From the NCBI GenBank assembly GCA_905234525.1, contig CAJOIL010000003.1, forward strand, positions 1 through 34,786: 34,786 nt of DNA, read 5' to 3'. The notes below the pieces were generated by a model. It saw only the letters and a list, made by a program, of their open reading frames with translations, did no database searches and had not been told where the DNA came from. Positions 16,040 through 24,605 of the stretch are shown piece by piece (within the stretch, counting starts at the first letter, position 1; each line of letters begins with the position of its first letter). Both the position numbers and the translations under genes were made by a program. This DNA comes from an uncultured Lachnospiraceae bacterium (GTDB lineage: Bacteria; Bacillota; Clostridia; Lachnospirales; Lachnospiraceae).

Positions 16040-16561
16040 TTAAACGAGCTCTAAAACAACCTCTAAAGCACCGTCACCCTTACGCTGACCGATCTTGATG
16101 ATTCTTGTGTAACCACCCTTGCGATCCATATACTTAGGTGCGATATCATCAAAGAGCTTGTTAGGCATATTAATTGTTCTTACCTTATCCTTATCATCTC
16201 TCTCCTGAACAGGATAAAGAACCTTAAGCATCTCTCTTCTTGCATGAAGTCTTGAAGGCTGATCCTTCTTGATAGTCTTATCAACTGTATCATATACAGT
16301 TACCTTCTTACCATCAACAACTTCCTTAACACGTCTGCCTGTCTTATCCTTACGTGCTTGCTTTGCCTGAATGGTTACTTCCTCGAAGTTATCCTTTTCC
16401 TTGCAGGCAAGTGCAATTAATCCTTCGGCAATCTTCTGTACTTCCTTAGCCTTAGCCTCAGTTGTAATAATCTTGCCATGGTAGAGAAGCTGTGTTACTT
16501 GGTTACGAAGTAATGCCTTTCTCTGTGATTTTGTTCTACTTAACTTTCTGTACTTTGCCAT
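16040..16561 (-). CDS. rplQ: 50S ribosomal protein L17 with an internal insertion
   Basis: L17 lies near the peptide exit tunnel. The N-terminus (YRKLSRTKSQRKALLRNQVTQLLYHGKIITTEAKAKEV) and the C-terminus (LFDDIAPKYMDRKGGYTRIIKIGQRKGDGALEVVLEL) are canonical. The protein is 173 aa where most bacterial L17 have about 115-130. The extra ~50 residues lie between about 65 and 120, a charged stretch with VDGKKVTVYDTVDK. It is in frame and has clean coding, so it is a real insert. Last gene of the alpha operon, behind rpoA. Confidence 0.95.
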   Translation of the reverse strand: MAKYRKLSRTKSQRKALLRNQVTQLLYHGKIITTEAKAKEVQKIAEGLIALACKEKDNFEEVTIQAKQARKDKTGRRVKEVVDGKKVTVYDTVDKTIKKDQPSRLHARREMLKVLYPVQERDDKDKVRTINMPNKLFDDIAPKYMDRKGGYTRIIKIGQRKGDGALEVVLELV

Positions 16562-16670
16562 AACTTAACCTCCTTTGGCAATACATTCCCGTGCGTCATG
16601 CGACTTATCGGTTATGTAAAATGTGGTTGGGCGCCGCGCCTGTGGACTTACCGGTGACCCTTATTGGAGT
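16562..16670 (-). other. rpoA-rplQ spacer, 109 bp, with a GC-rich hairpin
   Basis: Unusually long for this cluster. It holds GGCGC-G-GCGCC and the rplQ ribosome-binding site AAAGGAGG. I see no promoter or terminator I can support. Confidence 0.3.
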
Positions 16671-17624
16671 CTATTCTCCATCCCTGGCTAATGAAACTCC
16701 TAACTCTCTTAGCTTATCAACAATCTCGTCTAATGACTTACGTCCGAGATTCCTTACCTTAGACAATTCTGAATATGTCTTACTTGTAAGCTCTGCAACA
16801 GTGTTAATGTTAGCACGCTTAAGACAATTGTAAGAACGAACCGTAAGTTCTAAGTCATCAATACTCTTATCGCTTGCAACAGGTGTGTCTTCATCTTCCT
16901 GTACGTTCATTACCTCTGCACCTACCGCTACCTCTGAGAGATTAATGAAGAGACTTAAGTGCTCTGATAATACCTTGGCAGCGAGGCTTAATGCATCATC
17001 TGCAGACATGGTACCATTAGTAAATACTTCGATAGTCAACTTATCAAAATCTGTTACGTTGCCGACACGAGTATCCTCTACCTTGATGTTAACTCTCTCA
17101 ATAGGTGTATATATAGAATCTATTGCGATAACACCAATCGGTGTATCCTCTGTCTTATTCTTGTCAGCGCTGATATATCCGCGTCCCGATGTTACGGTAA
17201 GCTCCATATATAGCTTAGAGCCGGCACCGCAGTTGGCAATAACAAGATCCGGATTAATCACTTCTATATCAGAACCGAATTCAATATCGGAAGCCTTTAC
17301 TACGCCTTCGCCCTGAAAGTCAACGTAAGCTGTCTTAGGCTCATCATTATCACTGACATCGCGAAGCTCGAGATTCTTAATATTCATAACAATCTCTGTA
17401 ACATCTTCCTTAACACCTTCTATTGTGCTTAATTCATGAAGTACGCCATCTATCTTAATCTGGCTTACTGCAGTACCCGGAAGAGTAGAAAGCATAATTC
17501 TTCTAAGAGAATTGCCAAGTGTTGTACCATAGCCTCTCTCAAGCGGCTCCACAACAAACTTGCCGTACTTCTTGTCCTCTGAAAGCTCTGCTATCTCAAT
17601 GTTAGGTCTGTTAAAATTAAACAT
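16671..17624 (-). CDS. rpoA: DNA-directed RNA polymerase alpha subunit
   Basis: Alpha dimerises to scaffold RNA polymerase assembly. The N-terminal domain (about 1-225) shows FVVEPLERGYGTTLGNSLRRIMLSTLPGTAV. After a short acidic linker (VQEDEDTPVASDKS), the C-terminal domain (about 250-315) has the helix-hairpin-helix sequence LELTVRSYNCLKRANINTVAELTSKTYSELSKVRNLGRKSLDEI that contacts UP elements and activators. Length 317 aa is normal. Located between rpsD and rplQ as in other Firmicutes. Confidence 0.98.
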   Translation of the reverse strand: MFNFNRPNIEIAELSEDKKYGKFVVEPLERGYGTTLGNSLRRIMLSTLPGTAVSQIKIDGVLHELSTIEGVKEDVTEIVMNIKNLELRDVSDNDEPKTAYVDFQGEGVVKASDIEFGSDIEVINPDLVIANCGAGSKLYMELTVTSGRGYISADKNKTEDTPIGVIAIDSIYTPIERVNIKVEDTRVGNVTDFDKLTIEVFTNGTMSADDALSLAAKVLSEHLSLFINLSEVAVGAEVMNVQEDEDTPVASDKSIDDLELTVRSYNCLKRANINTVAELTSKTYSELSKVRNLGRKSLDEIVDKLRELGVSLARDGE

Positions 17625-17652
17625 GTATTTTCCTCCCTAGGTCGGGTTTTTA

Positions 17653-18246
17653 TTATTTAGAATATAACTCGACGATAAGCATTTCATCAACAGGTACATC
17701 TATTTGGTCACGAGTTGGCAACTCCTTAACTGTACCTGTAAGGTTGTCTTGATCAACATCCAACCAATCAGGAACTATTCTGCCACTTGTAACATCCAAT
17801 ATCTCTTTGAATCTCTGAAGGTTCTTGCTCTTCTCACGTACTTCGATAACATCACCCGGCTTAACGCTGTATGAAGGGATGTTAACACTCTTGCCGTTAA
17901 CTAAGAACATCTTATGGTCAACAACCTGTCTGGACTCCTTACGTGTTCTGGCAAAGCCCATACGAAATACTACATTATCAAGGCGTTGTTCAAGCATAAT
18001 CATAAGGTTCTCACCTGTCATGCCCTTCTTCTTATCAGCCTTCTTATAGTAATTTCTGAAAGGCTTCTCCATTACGCCATAGATAAACTTAGCCTTCTGC
18101 TTCTCTCTTAACTGTAAAGCATATTCTGATTTCTTACGTCCGTTTCTTAACGGTTTTCTTCTTGATTTCTTATCATATCCTAAGAATACAGGATCAAGAT
18201 CAAGTGATCTGCATCTCTTAAGGACAGGTGTCTTATCAACTGCCAT
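17653..18246 (-). CDS. rpsD: 30S ribosomal protein S4
   Basis: S4 nucleates 30S assembly and in many bacteria represses its own operon. The 197-aa protein has an N-terminal region without the four-cysteine zinc motif (the C-minus form) and an S4 RNA-binding domain around 90-150 ([32 protein letters not shown]). Placement in the alpha operon before rpoA is the classical arrangement, whereas B. subtilis has it elsewhere. Confidence 0.98.
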   Translation of the reverse strand: MAVDKTPVLKRCRSLDLDPVFLGYDKKSRRKPLRNGRKKSEYALQLREKQKAKFIYGVMEKPFRNYYKKADKKKGMTGENLMIMLEQRLDNVVFRMGFARTRKESRQVVDHKMFLVNGKSVNIPSYSVKPGDVIEVREKSKNLQRFKEILDVTSGRIVPDWLDVDQDNLTGTVKELPTRDQIDVPVDEMLIVELYSK

Positions 18247-18262
18247 CTAATAATCCCTCCTA

Positions 18263-18655
18263 TTATACTCTTCTACGCTTCGGTGGACGACATCCATTAT
18301 GTGGAACAGGTGTAACATCTGTGATTGATGTTACCGCAATACCGCATGCATTAAGTGCACGAATTGCTGCCTCTCTTCCGGAACCCGGTCCCTTTACGAA
18401 TACGTCAACTGACTTTAATCCATGTATAAGTGCCGCATTGGCAGCTGTCTCTGCAGCCATCTGTGCAGCATATGGAGTAGATTTCTTAGAACCTCTAAAT
18501 CCAAGGCCACCTGCACTGGCCCAAGATAATGCATTACCCTGTGCATCCGTCAATGTAACAATTGTATTATTAAAAGATGCCTGGATATGCGCTTGTCCGC
18601 GTTCAACGTTCTTCTTGACGCGCTTTTTTGTTGATTTCTTTGCAACTTTAGCCAT
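18263..18655 (-). CDS. rpsK: 30S ribosomal protein S11
   Basis: S11 binds 16S rRNA at the platform near the E site. The 130-aa protein shows [47 protein letters not shown] and ends CRPPKRRRV, both standard. It lies 19 nt behind rpsM and 16 nt before rpsD. Confidence 0.98.
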   Translation of the reverse strand: MAKVAKKSTKKRVKKNVERGQAHIQASFNNTIVTLTDAQGNALSWASAGGLGFRGSKKSTPYAAQMAAETAANAALIHGLKSVDVFVKGPGSGREAAIRALNACGIAVTSITDVTPVPHNGCRPPKRRRV

Positions 18656-18674
18656 ATCTAAATCTCCTTACAAT

Positions 18675-19043
18675 TTACTTTTTCTTACCAGCTACCGTTC
18701 TCTTCGGACCCTTACGCGTTCTTGCGTTAGTCTTTGTCTTCTGTCCGCGAACAGGTAAGCCCTTCCTATGACGAATACCACGATAACATCCAATCTCTTG
18801 AAGTCTCTTAATATTAAGAGCGATTTCTCTTCTGAGTTCACCTTCTACTGTCATATCTTCATCAACAACAGCACTGATCCTCTTAACTTCTTCGTCTGTC
18901 AAATCCTTGACACGTGTATCAGGGCTTACTTTTGCTTTCTCAAGAATCTTGTTAGAGCTTGCTCTACCGATTCCGTAAATATAAGTTAAGCCAATCTCGA
19001 TACGCTTTTCTCTTGGTAAATCTACACCTGCAATACGAGCCAT
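18675..19043 (-). CDS. rpsM: 30S ribosomal protein S13
   Basis: S13 sits in the 30S head and contacts the P-site tRNA and bridge B1. The 122-aa protein starts [26 protein letters not shown] and carries the conserved [27 protein letters not shown]-terminal tail. It is preceded by a 138-bp spacer from rpmJ that is longer than most spacers of the cluster. Confidence 0.98.
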   Translation of the reverse strand: MARIAGVDLPREKRIEIGLTYIYGIGRASSNKILEKAKVSPDTRVKDLTDEEVKRISAVVDEDMTVEGELRREIALNIKRLQEIGCYRGIRHRKGLPVRGQKTKTNARTRKGPKRTVAGKKK

Positions 19044-19181
19044 GTGAAAAGTACCATCCTTTCTACTACTATAACTACAATTACCATATCCTCTCCTATA
19101 TCAAGTGGAGAGAGTTCCTTCAAGCAAAGAAAGAACTAACCGTCACGGTAAAATGACGATCCGCTGAATATACGTCTAGCG
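19044..19181 (-). other. rpmJ-rpsM spacer with three small hairpins
   Basis: On the minus strand CGTCA..UGACG, AGUUC..GAACU and UCUCC..GGAGA can pair in series before the rpsM ribosome-binding site. It may be a leader for the alpha-operon part. I find no clear promoter. Confidence 0.3.
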
Positions 19182-19295
19182 TTAGCCCTGTCTTTGTTTG
19201 TGCTTCGGGTTCTCGCAAATAACCATTACGCGACCCTTTCTCTTGATTACCTTGCACTTTTCGCACATAGGTTTTACTGATGATCTTACTTTCAT
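19182..19295 (-). CDS. rpmJ: 50S ribosomal protein L36 (zinc-binding type)
   Basis: Too short for the ORF track. Translation from the ATG at 19295 gives 37 aa, [20 protein letters not shown] through KHKQRQG, which is a standard bacterial L36. Cys11, Cys14, Cys27 and His32 form the zinc site, so this is the C-plus form. GGAGGA lies 5-6 nt before the ATG. Unlike most members of the cluster it is preceded by a terminator, a promoter-like pair of boxes and a folded leader. Confidence 0.97.
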   Translation of the reverse strand: MKVRSSVKPMCEKCKVIKRKGRVMVICENPKHKQRQG

Positions 19296-19331
19296 GAGAG
19301 TCCTCCCTTCTCATATTAGTCATCTAATAAT

Positions 19332-19409
19332 GTGTCTCGCCCATTATAATTCGCTTCGCGAAAGGGCTCGACGTGTAGCATTTTACTGCGTAAAAAAGCT
19401 ACAAGCGCA
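19332..19409 (-). ncRNA. Structured leader of rpmJ, tandem-GA hairpin element (copy 1)
   Basis: On the minus strand a first hairpin UGUAGC..GCUACA (loop GCA) is followed by GUC-GA-GCCC, a small hairpin UUCGC-GAA-GCGAA, and GGGC-GA-GAC. The GUC..GAC and GCCC..GGGC stems sandwich a GA/GA internal loop that would form tandem sheared G-A pairs. The flanks are nearly identical to a second copy in front of rplC, while the inner stem differs yet still pairs. Confidence 0.6.
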
Positions 19410-19425
19410 CATAGTCGCAGATAAC

Positions 19426-19455
19426 AGTATATCAAAAACCCTTGACTAATGTCAA
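19426..19455 (-). promoter_or_regulatory. Candidate promoter before rpmJ, overlapping a terminator
   Basis: TTGACA (19450-19455) and TATACT (19426-19431) are separated by 18 bp on the minus strand. The -35 box lies inside the hairpin of the terminator at 19434-19464. It would restart transcription of rpmJ-rpsM-rpsK-rpsD-rpoA-rplQ. Confidence 0.5.
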
Positions 19456-19464
19456 GGGTTTTTT
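19434..19464 (-). terminator. Rho-independent terminator between infA and rpmJ
   Basis: AACCCTTGAC and GTCAAGGGTT (19437-19460) pair over 10 bp around a 4-nt loop and are followed by a T-run on either strand. On the minus strand it lies 46 nt behind the infA stop and splits the ribosomal cluster. Confidence 0.75.
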
Positions 19465-19505
19465 CAACAAATCCATATTGTTCCAAAACCGGTCGTTAAT
19501 AAGGC

Positions 19506-19724
19506 TTATTTGTCACGCCAAATTATTCTTCCTTTATCAAGATCATAAGGACTCATCTCAACAGTAACCTTATCTCCCGGTAGAATTCTGATATAATTCA
19601 TACGAAGCTTACCACTGATATGTGCCAATATCTCGTGACCATTCTCTAACTCAACACGAAACATAGCATTGGGTAATTTCTCTAAAACCTTTCCTTCTAC
19701 TTCAATTACATCAGCTTTTGACAT
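19506..19724 (-). CDS. infA: Translation initiation factor IF-1
   Basis: IF-1 is an OB-fold protein that blocks the A site during initiation. The track starts at 19763, but AAGGAG lies 8 nt before the ATG of [22 protein letters not shown], which gives the exact family length of 72 aa. [39 protein letters not shown] is canonical. It begins 13 nt behind the KOW gene. Confidence 0.97.
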   Translation of the reverse strand: MSKADVIEVEGKVLEKLPNAMFRVELENGHEILAHISGKLRMNYIRILPGDKVTVEMSPYDLDKGRIIWRDK

Positions 19725-19737
19725 CACATTTCTCCTT

Positions 19738-20019
19738 CTAATTGTCCTGCGCCTTGCAGGCATCTAAATAACTGTTATATTCCTTAACCGCCTTAGCAAT
19801 CACATCATCATTAAGACTCTCCGTGTCCTCCAATATCCTTCGAACATTTGCAGGTAGCTTCTTAATCACTTGTACGTGCAATATGTTCTTACGCTTGGGC
19901 TTATCCACCGTCTTAGTTGTTCCGTTGGCAAGTGTCATATAACCATCGACCTCGCTCAGCACAACATATATATGATTTTTGTCGTGACCCGCTAAGGATT
20001 TTCCCAGGTAAATATTCAT
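19738..20019 (-). CDS. KOW domain RNA-binding protein (L14E/L6E/L27E-like)
   Basis: 93-aa basic protein with an N-terminal KOW-like SH3 barrel ([47 protein letters not shown]). Such genes commonly lie between map and infA in Clostridia and are annotated as ribosomal L14E-like RNA-binding proteins; no precise role is known. Its ATG directly abuts the adk stop, which leaves no room for the usual map gene. Confidence 0.85.
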   Translation of the reverse strand: MNIYLGKSLAGHDKNHIYVVLSEVDGYMTLANGTTKTVDKPKRKNILHVQVIKKLPANVRRILEDTESLNDDVIAKAVKEYNSYLDACKAQDN

Positions 20020-20661
20020 TTAACCTAAAATCTCTACGATGTTGGCAAATACATCTTCCATCGCCTGTGTACCGTCTACCGACTTAAGAATGCCTTGCTT
20101 CTTATAATAATCAATAAGCGGCTGTGTCTGCTCATGATATACATCAAGTCTCTTCTGAACTGTCTCAGGCTTATCATCATCTCTTAAGACAAGCTCGCTG
20201 CCACATACGTCACATATACCTTCCTTCTTAGGAGGGATGCTTACTATATGGTATGTTGCGCCACAGTCAAGACAAGCACGACGACCGGACATACGTTTAA
20301 CAATATTTTCATCAGGTACATCTACATCGATTGCGAAGTCCATGCTTTCGCCTAACTTATTAAGTGCATCCGTTAGAGCCTCTGCTTGCGGAATTGTCCT
20401 TGGGAATCCGTCCAGAACAAAGCCATTCTTGCAATCATCCTGTCCGATTCTGTCTACAACAAGATCGCATGTTAACTCATCAGGAACCAAGAGTCCTTGA
20501 TCCATGTATTCCTTAGCCTTCTTACCAAGCTCTGTGCCGTTCTTGATATTGGCGCGGAATATATCTCCTGTTGAAATGTGTGGAATAGAGTACTTTCCTG
20601 CGATTTGCTTCGCTTGTGTTCCTTTGCCGGCACCCGGCGCACCCAACATAATAATCTTCAT
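20020..20661 (-). CDS. adk: Adenylate kinase, zinc-lid type
   Basis: Adk equilibrates ATP, AMP and ADP. The 213-aa enzyme has the P-loop [10 protein letters not shown] (about 7-16), the AMP-site FVLDGFPRT (81-89) and a LID with Cys130, Cys133, Cys150 and Cys153 that binds zinc, as usual in Gram-positive long-form enzymes. The RBS is AAAGGGGGT. Upstream lies a four-copy tandem repeat instead of a short spacer. Downstream, map is missing. Confidence 0.97.
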   Translation of the reverse strand: MKIIMLGAPGAGKGTQAKQIAGKYSIPHISTGDIFRANIKNGTELGKKAKEYMDQGLLVPDELTCDLVVDRIGQDDCKNGFVLDGFPRTIPQAEALTDALNKLGESMDFAIDVDVPDENIVKRMSGRRACLDCGATYHIVSIPPKKEGICDVCGSELVLRDDDKPETVQKRLDVYHEQTQPLIDYYKKQGILKSVDGTQAMEDVFANIVEILG

Positions 20662-20687
20662 TGATGATACCCCCTTTAATTAAGTCT

Positions 20688-21055
20688 CTATCCGTAAGCC
20701 ATTCACGGTACGAACCCCCCTTCCGTCTGACAAAAGACTCCAAGGGATTGTCCCGCTGAATAGCTTCGGTTCAGATAATTCCTATCTGTAATCCATTCAT
20801 ATGTACGAACCCCCCTTCCGTCTGACGAAAGACTCCAAGGGGTTGTCCCACTGAATAGCTTCGGTTCAGATAATTCCTATCTGTAATCCATTCATATGCA
20901 CGAACCCCCTTCCGTCTGACGAAAGACTCCAAGGGGTTGTCCCGCAAAATAGCTTCGATTCAGATAATTCCTATCTGTAATCCATTAATATGTACGAACC
21001 CCCCTTCCGTCTGACGAAAGACTTCATGGGGTTGTCCCGCAAAATAGCTTCGATT
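20688..21055. repeat. Four tandem copies of a ~94-bp structured unit between secY and adk
   Basis: Units start at 20688, 20782, 20877 and 20971, with periods of 94, 95 and 94 bp; the last is slightly short and ends at the secY stop codon. Copies are mostly identical, with scattered changes. On the minus strand each unit holds a strong hairpin (AACCCCUU-GGA-GUCU..AGAC-GG-AAGGGGGGUU), a small CUGAA..UUCAG hairpin, and at each unit boundary CAGAUA..UAUCUG. No ORF runs through because the period is not a multiple of three. This is the whole content of the 393-bp gap. It looks like a duplicated intergenic spacer. Confidence 0.92.
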
Positions 21056-22368
21056 TAATCCAAGAATCCCTTATAGTTGCGAACCTTCATCTGGGATTCG
21101 ATTTGCTTGATTGTCTCGATTACAACACCGACTACGATGATAATTGATGTTCCGCCAAACGATACATCTGCTCCGAACAATCCGTTGAATACGATCGGAA
21201 TAATTGCAACTATTGATAAACCGATAGCACCGATAAATATGATGTTATTAAGTACATGCTGCAAATAATCGCTTGTCGGCTGTCCCGGTCTGATTCCCGG
21301 AATTGAGCCACCCTGCTTCTTCATATTGTTGGCAATCTCAAGCGGATTGAATGTAATCGTTGTATAGAAATATGCAAATGCAATGATAAGCAGAACATAT
21401 ACAACCGCACCTATCGTATAATAGAATTGATCTACTTTGAACCAGTTCGACTGAGACAATCCCTTAAGGACATGACCCCAGAAGCCTTCAACACTGTTTG
21501 AGCCTTTAATTAAGCTTACAATGATAACCGGTGTCTGCATAAGTGACTGTGCAAAGATTACAGGAATAACTCCGGCTGTATTAACCTTAAGCGGAATATG
21601 TGTGGTATTACCACCAACCTGTCTTCTTCCCTGCATCTTACGTGAGTATTGTACAGGTATTCTTCTCTCTGCATTTTGTAAATATACTACAAGTATTACC
21701 GTTGCAACAATGATTGCTATAATAATCACACCGCTAAGTATTGCCTTAGCAACAATCTTACCTTCGATAAACTGATTGTAAAGCGATACAAGATCACTTG
21801 GAATACGAGAGATGATATTAATAATAAGTACAATTGATATACCATTACCGACACCATGCTCTGTAATTTGCTCGCCAATCCACATAAGTACTGTTGAGCC
21901 ACCTGTAAGAACGGTTATAACAAGGATTACATATAATGCATTGTATTCTGTAAGATATCCGCTCTTACCAAATCCAATAGCCATAGCTGTTGACTCAAAA
22001 AGCGCAAGTGCAACAGTTAAAATTCTTGTAATCTGTGTCATCTTCTTACGGCCCTGCTCGCCTTCCTTTTGCATCTCCTCCAGCTTAGGAATTGCAATTG
22101 TAAGAAGCTGCATAATGATTGATGATGTAATGTATGGTGTAATACTTAATGCAAAAACTGACATTTTCTCAAAAGAACCACCTGTAATTGCATCAAAGAA
22201 GCTCATTGAGTCTCCCGTTGCATTAAATAGTTCCTTGAAAACATCCGGATCAACACCCGCAACAGGTATTCCTGATCCAAGTCTTACTACCACAAGCATC
22301 AAAAACACAAAAAATATTCGTCTTCTAAGATCCTTGATCTTGAACACATTAATAAATGATTGAATCAT
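21055..22368 (-). CDS. secY: Protein translocase subunit SecY
   Basis: SecY is the channel of the Sec translocon. The 437-aa protein has ten hydrophobic segments and the expected motifs: IPVAGVDP after helix 1, SMSFFDAITGGSFEKMSVFALSITPYITSSIIMQLL as plug and helix 2, YSRKMQGRRQVGGNTTHIPLKVNTAGVIPVIFAQSL, and GGSIPGIRPGQPTSDYL before helix 9. It shares one base with the end of rplO. The 3' end directly meets the tandem repeat. Confidence 0.97.
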   Translation of the reverse strand: MIQSFINVFKIKDLRRRIFFVFLMLVVVRLGSGIPVAGVDPDVFKELFNATGDSMSFFDAITGGSFEKMSVFALSITPYITSSIIMQLLTIAIPKLEEMQKEGEQGRKKMTQITRILTVALALFESTAMAIGFGKSGYLTEYNALYVILVITVLTGGSTVLMWIGEQITEHGVGNGISIVLIINIISRIPSDLVSLYNQFIEGKIVAKAILSGVIIIAIIVATVILVVYLQNAERRIPVQYSRKMQGRRQVGGNTTHIPLKVNTAGVIPVIFAQSLMQTPVIIVSLIKGSNSVEGFWGHVLKGLSQSNWFKVDQFYYTIGAVVYVLLIIAFAYFYTTITFNPLEIANNMKKQGGSIPGIRPGQPTSDYLQHVLNNIIFIGAIGLSIVAIIPIVFNGLFGADVSFGGTSIIIVVGVVIETIKQIESQMKVRNYKGFLD

Positions 22369-22808
22369 TAGATCACCTCTGCCTTACCGCCTAAAGCTTC
22401 TATCTTCTCTTTTGCGCTTGCACTGAAAGCGTTCACTGTAACATTTAACTTCTTAGTAAGCTCTCCGCCACCAAGAATCTTAACACCATCGCGTGGGTTC
22501 TTAACAATTCCCTTATCAATAAGTGTCTCAACTGTTACGTCTGTACCGTTATCAAACACTTCAAGTGCTGACATATTAATACCTACGATATTCTTAGAAT
22601 TCCTACATGTGAATCCTCTCTTAGGTATACGTCTGTATAATGGCATCTGGCCACCTTCGAAACCGGGTCTTGGAGCACCTGAACGAGCCTTCTGTCCTTT
22701 GTGTCCCTTACCGGCTGTCTTACCATTACCTGATGCGTGTCCACGACCACGTCTGAAATTATCGCTATGCTTTGAGCCTTCTGCAGGCTTTAAGTTAGAT
22801 AAATCCAT
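22368..22808 (-). CDS. rplO: 50S ribosomal protein L15
   Basis: 146 aa with the family N-terminus [42 protein letters not shown], a flexible Gly/Lys/Arg extension that reaches into 23S rRNA, and the C-terminal globular part ending [13 protein letters not shown]. It is 15 nt behind rpmD and overlaps secY by one base. Confidence 0.97.
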   Translation of the reverse strand: MDLSNLKPAEGSKHSDNFRRGRGHASGNGKTAGKGHKGQKARSGAPRPGFEGGQMPLYRRIPKRGFTCRNSKNIVGINMSALEVFDNGTDVTVETLIDKGIVKNPRDGVKILGGGELTKKLNVTVNAFSASAKEKIEALGGKAEVI

Positions 22809-22823
22809 CTTCTGACACCTCCC

Positions 22824-23012
22824 TTATTCTTCAACTTCTACTAAGTGGTTAACGTGTCTGATCATGCCGCGTGTAGCATCATTATCAGGTAGTTCCACTG
22901 TCTGATGAAGCTTTCTGAGTCCCATAGCTTCAACAGTCTTCTTATTCTTAGGTACCGCTCCGATTGGAGACTTTACAAGTGTTACTTTGATAGTCTTTCC
23001 CTTCTTAGGCAT
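22824..23012 (-). CDS. rpmD: 50S ribosomal protein L30
   Basis: 62 aa, with [53 protein letters not shown], the full bacterial L30 core. It lies between rpsE and rplO as usual. Confidence 0.97.
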   Translation of the reverse strand: MPKKGKTIKVTLVKSPIGAVPKNKKTVEAMGLRKLHQTVELPDNDATRGMIRHVNHLVEVEE

Positions 23013-23040
23013 CTTAATTTCCTCCTATCCAACGAGAATC

Positions 23041-23550
23041 TTATGCAAGAATCTCTTCTACAGTCTTACCGCGAAGTCTTGCAACTTCTTCAGGAGACTT
23101 TAACTGACTGATTGCGTCAATTGTTGCAAGTACAACATTTTGCTTGTTAGATGAACCCAATGACTTCGTACGAATATTCTGGATTCCCGCAAGCTCACAT
23201 ACCGAACGAGCCGGACCACCGGCGATAATTCCTGTACCTTCAGGAGCTCTCTTAAGTAGTACCTGTGCACCTGTATGCTTACCGATAATATCATGTGTGA
23301 TACTATGGTGCTCATCTAATTTAACACTAACAAGATTCTTAATGGCATCTTCTTTACCCTTACGGATTGCTTCAGGAATTTCAGTCGCTTTACCAAGGCC
23401 TGCACCTACGTGACCGTTGCCGTCTCCAACAACTACGAGCGCGGTGAATCTCATGTTACGACCACCCTTAACAACCTTAGTTACACGCTTGATCGATACC
23501 ACGTTTTCATTTAATTCCAATTGACTTGCATCAATAATTTCACGTCTCAC
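23041..23550 (-). CDS. rpsE: 30S ribosomal protein S5
   Basis: 169 aa. The double-stranded RNA-binding domain ([50 protein letters not shown]) is followed by the C-terminal domain with [36 protein letters not shown]5 contributes to decoding fidelity and to the helicase activity at the mRNA entry channel. Confidence 0.98.
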   Translation of the reverse strand: MRREIIDASQLELNENVVSIKRVTKVVKGGRNMRFTALVVVGDGNGHVGAGLGKATEIPEAIRKGKEDAIKNLVSVKLDEHHSITHDIIGKHTGAQVLLKRAPEGTGIIAGGPARSVCELAGIQNIRTKSLGSSNKQNVVLATIDAISQLKSPEEVARLRGKTVEEILA

Positions 23551-23564
23551 GATTCGCTTCCTCC

Positions 23565-23933
23565 TTAAAATTCTAATCCGGCTTCTCTTGCTGAGTCAGC
23601 AAATGCCTGAATCTTACCTGCATATATAAAGCCACCTCTGTCAAATACAACAGTCTTGATATTCTTATCCAATGCACGCTTAGCCATAACTTCTCCAAGC
23701 TTCTTAGCTGCATCTACGTTATTAGTCTTATCAAGACCCTTACTTACTTCCTTATCAAGTGTTGATGCAGAAGCTAATGTGTTACCAACTGTGTCATCAA
23801 TAATCTGTGCATACATATGATTATTGCTTCTGAATACGGCAAGCCTTGGCATTTCGGCTGTGCCGGAAATTTTATTACGAATTCTCTTATGCTTATCTTG
23901 GCGAACAATCGCTCTTGACTTTTTCTTGATCAT
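23565..23933 (-). CDS. rplR: 50S ribosomal protein L18
   Basis: 122 aa 5S rRNA-binding protein with [31 protein letters not shown] and the C-terminal [26 protein letters not shown]. The spacer before it (23934-24023) holds a structured element instead of the usual ~15 nt. Confidence 0.98.
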   Translation of the reverse strand: MIKKKSRAIVRQDKHKRIRNKISGTAEMPRLAVFRSNNHMYAQIIDDTVGNTLASASTLDKEVSKGLDKTNNVDAAKKLGEVMAKRALDKNIKTVVFDRGGFIYAGKIQAFADSAREAGLEF

Positions 23934-23978
23934 TTATCCGTCACTCCTTCTTTGTAGTTCTTATCAACCGTTAGGTCC

Positions 23979-24022
23979 CAACATCGCTTCGCGATGTCGC
24001 CTTCGGTTGACTACGTCAACCC
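23979..24022 (-). ncRNA. Hairpin element before rplR (GGCGAC type, copy 1)
   Basis: On the minus strand GGUUGAC-GUA-GUCAACC is followed by GAAGGCGAC, whose last bases begin a second hairpin ACAUCGC-GAA-GCGAUGU, then UGGG. The same layout with a different inner stem occurs before rplF at 24606-24673. It occupies most of the rplF-rplR spacer. Confidence 0.55.
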
Positions 24023-24023
24023 A

Positions 24024-24560
24024 TTACTTACCAGTCTTACCAACCTTACGTCTAATAACCTCATCAGCGTACTTAATACCCTTGCCCTTATAAGGTTCAG
24101 GTCTTCTCTTGTCTCTGATTTCAGCGGCGTATTGACCAACTTTTTCCTTGTCAATTCCTGAAATGATAATCTTATTACCATCTACCTTAGATTCAATTCC
24201 TTCAGGATCTGTCATCTCTACCGGATGAGAAAATCCTAAGTTAAGTGTTAACTTCTTACCTGACTTCTGAGCCCTGTAACCAACACCGTTAACCTCAAGT
24301 GTCTTCTCATAGCCTTCTGTAACACCGATAACCATATTGTTAATAAGTGTTCTTGTAAGACCATGGAGAGATTTCATCTTCTTAAGATCATTAGGTCTTG
24401 ACACTGTAACCTCTGCGCCCTCAACCTTAACTTCCATCTCAATTGGAAGCGTTCTCTCAAGTGTTCCTTTAGGACCTTTAACAGTCACATGATTATTTTC
24501 TGCCATTGTCACAGTTACACCTGCGGGAATGGCGATTGGCATTCTTCCTATACGTGACAT
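24024..24560 (-). CDS. rplF: 50S ribosomal protein L6
   Basis: 178 aa with the two repeated L6 domains: [38 protein letters not shown] and the C-terminal [59 protein letters not shown]6 lies at the sarcin-ricin loop and GTPase centre. AAGGAGG precedes the ATG. Confidence 0.98.
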   Translation of the reverse strand: MSRIGRMPIAIPAGVTVTMAENNHVTVKGPKGTLERTLPIEMEVKVEGAEVTVSRPNDLKKMKSLHGLTRTLINNMVIGVTEGYEKTLEVNGVGYRAQKSGKKLTLNLGFSHPVEMTDPEGIESKVDGNKIIISGIDKEKVGQYAAEIRDKRRPEPYKGKGIKYADEVIRRKVGKTGK

Positions 24561-24605
24561 GCCCGTACCTCCTTAATGTAGTTTACTATAAAAAGCTTTA
24601 CTTAT

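Noticed and set aside
20522-20743. 73-aa minus ORF overlapping the adk start
   Set aside because: It is a shadow frame of adk and the first tandem repeat, with no family resemblance.
20700-21000. Nine-codon leader peptide (ATG AAT GGA TTA ..TGA) in each tandem unit
   Set aside because: It is lost in the first and last copies, and the G-rich upstream stretch belongs to the hairpin stem, so translation is not supported.
20688-21055. CRISPR array or repeat-encoded protein
   Set aside because: There are no unique spacers between the copies, the whole 94-bp unit repeats, and the period breaks the reading frame.
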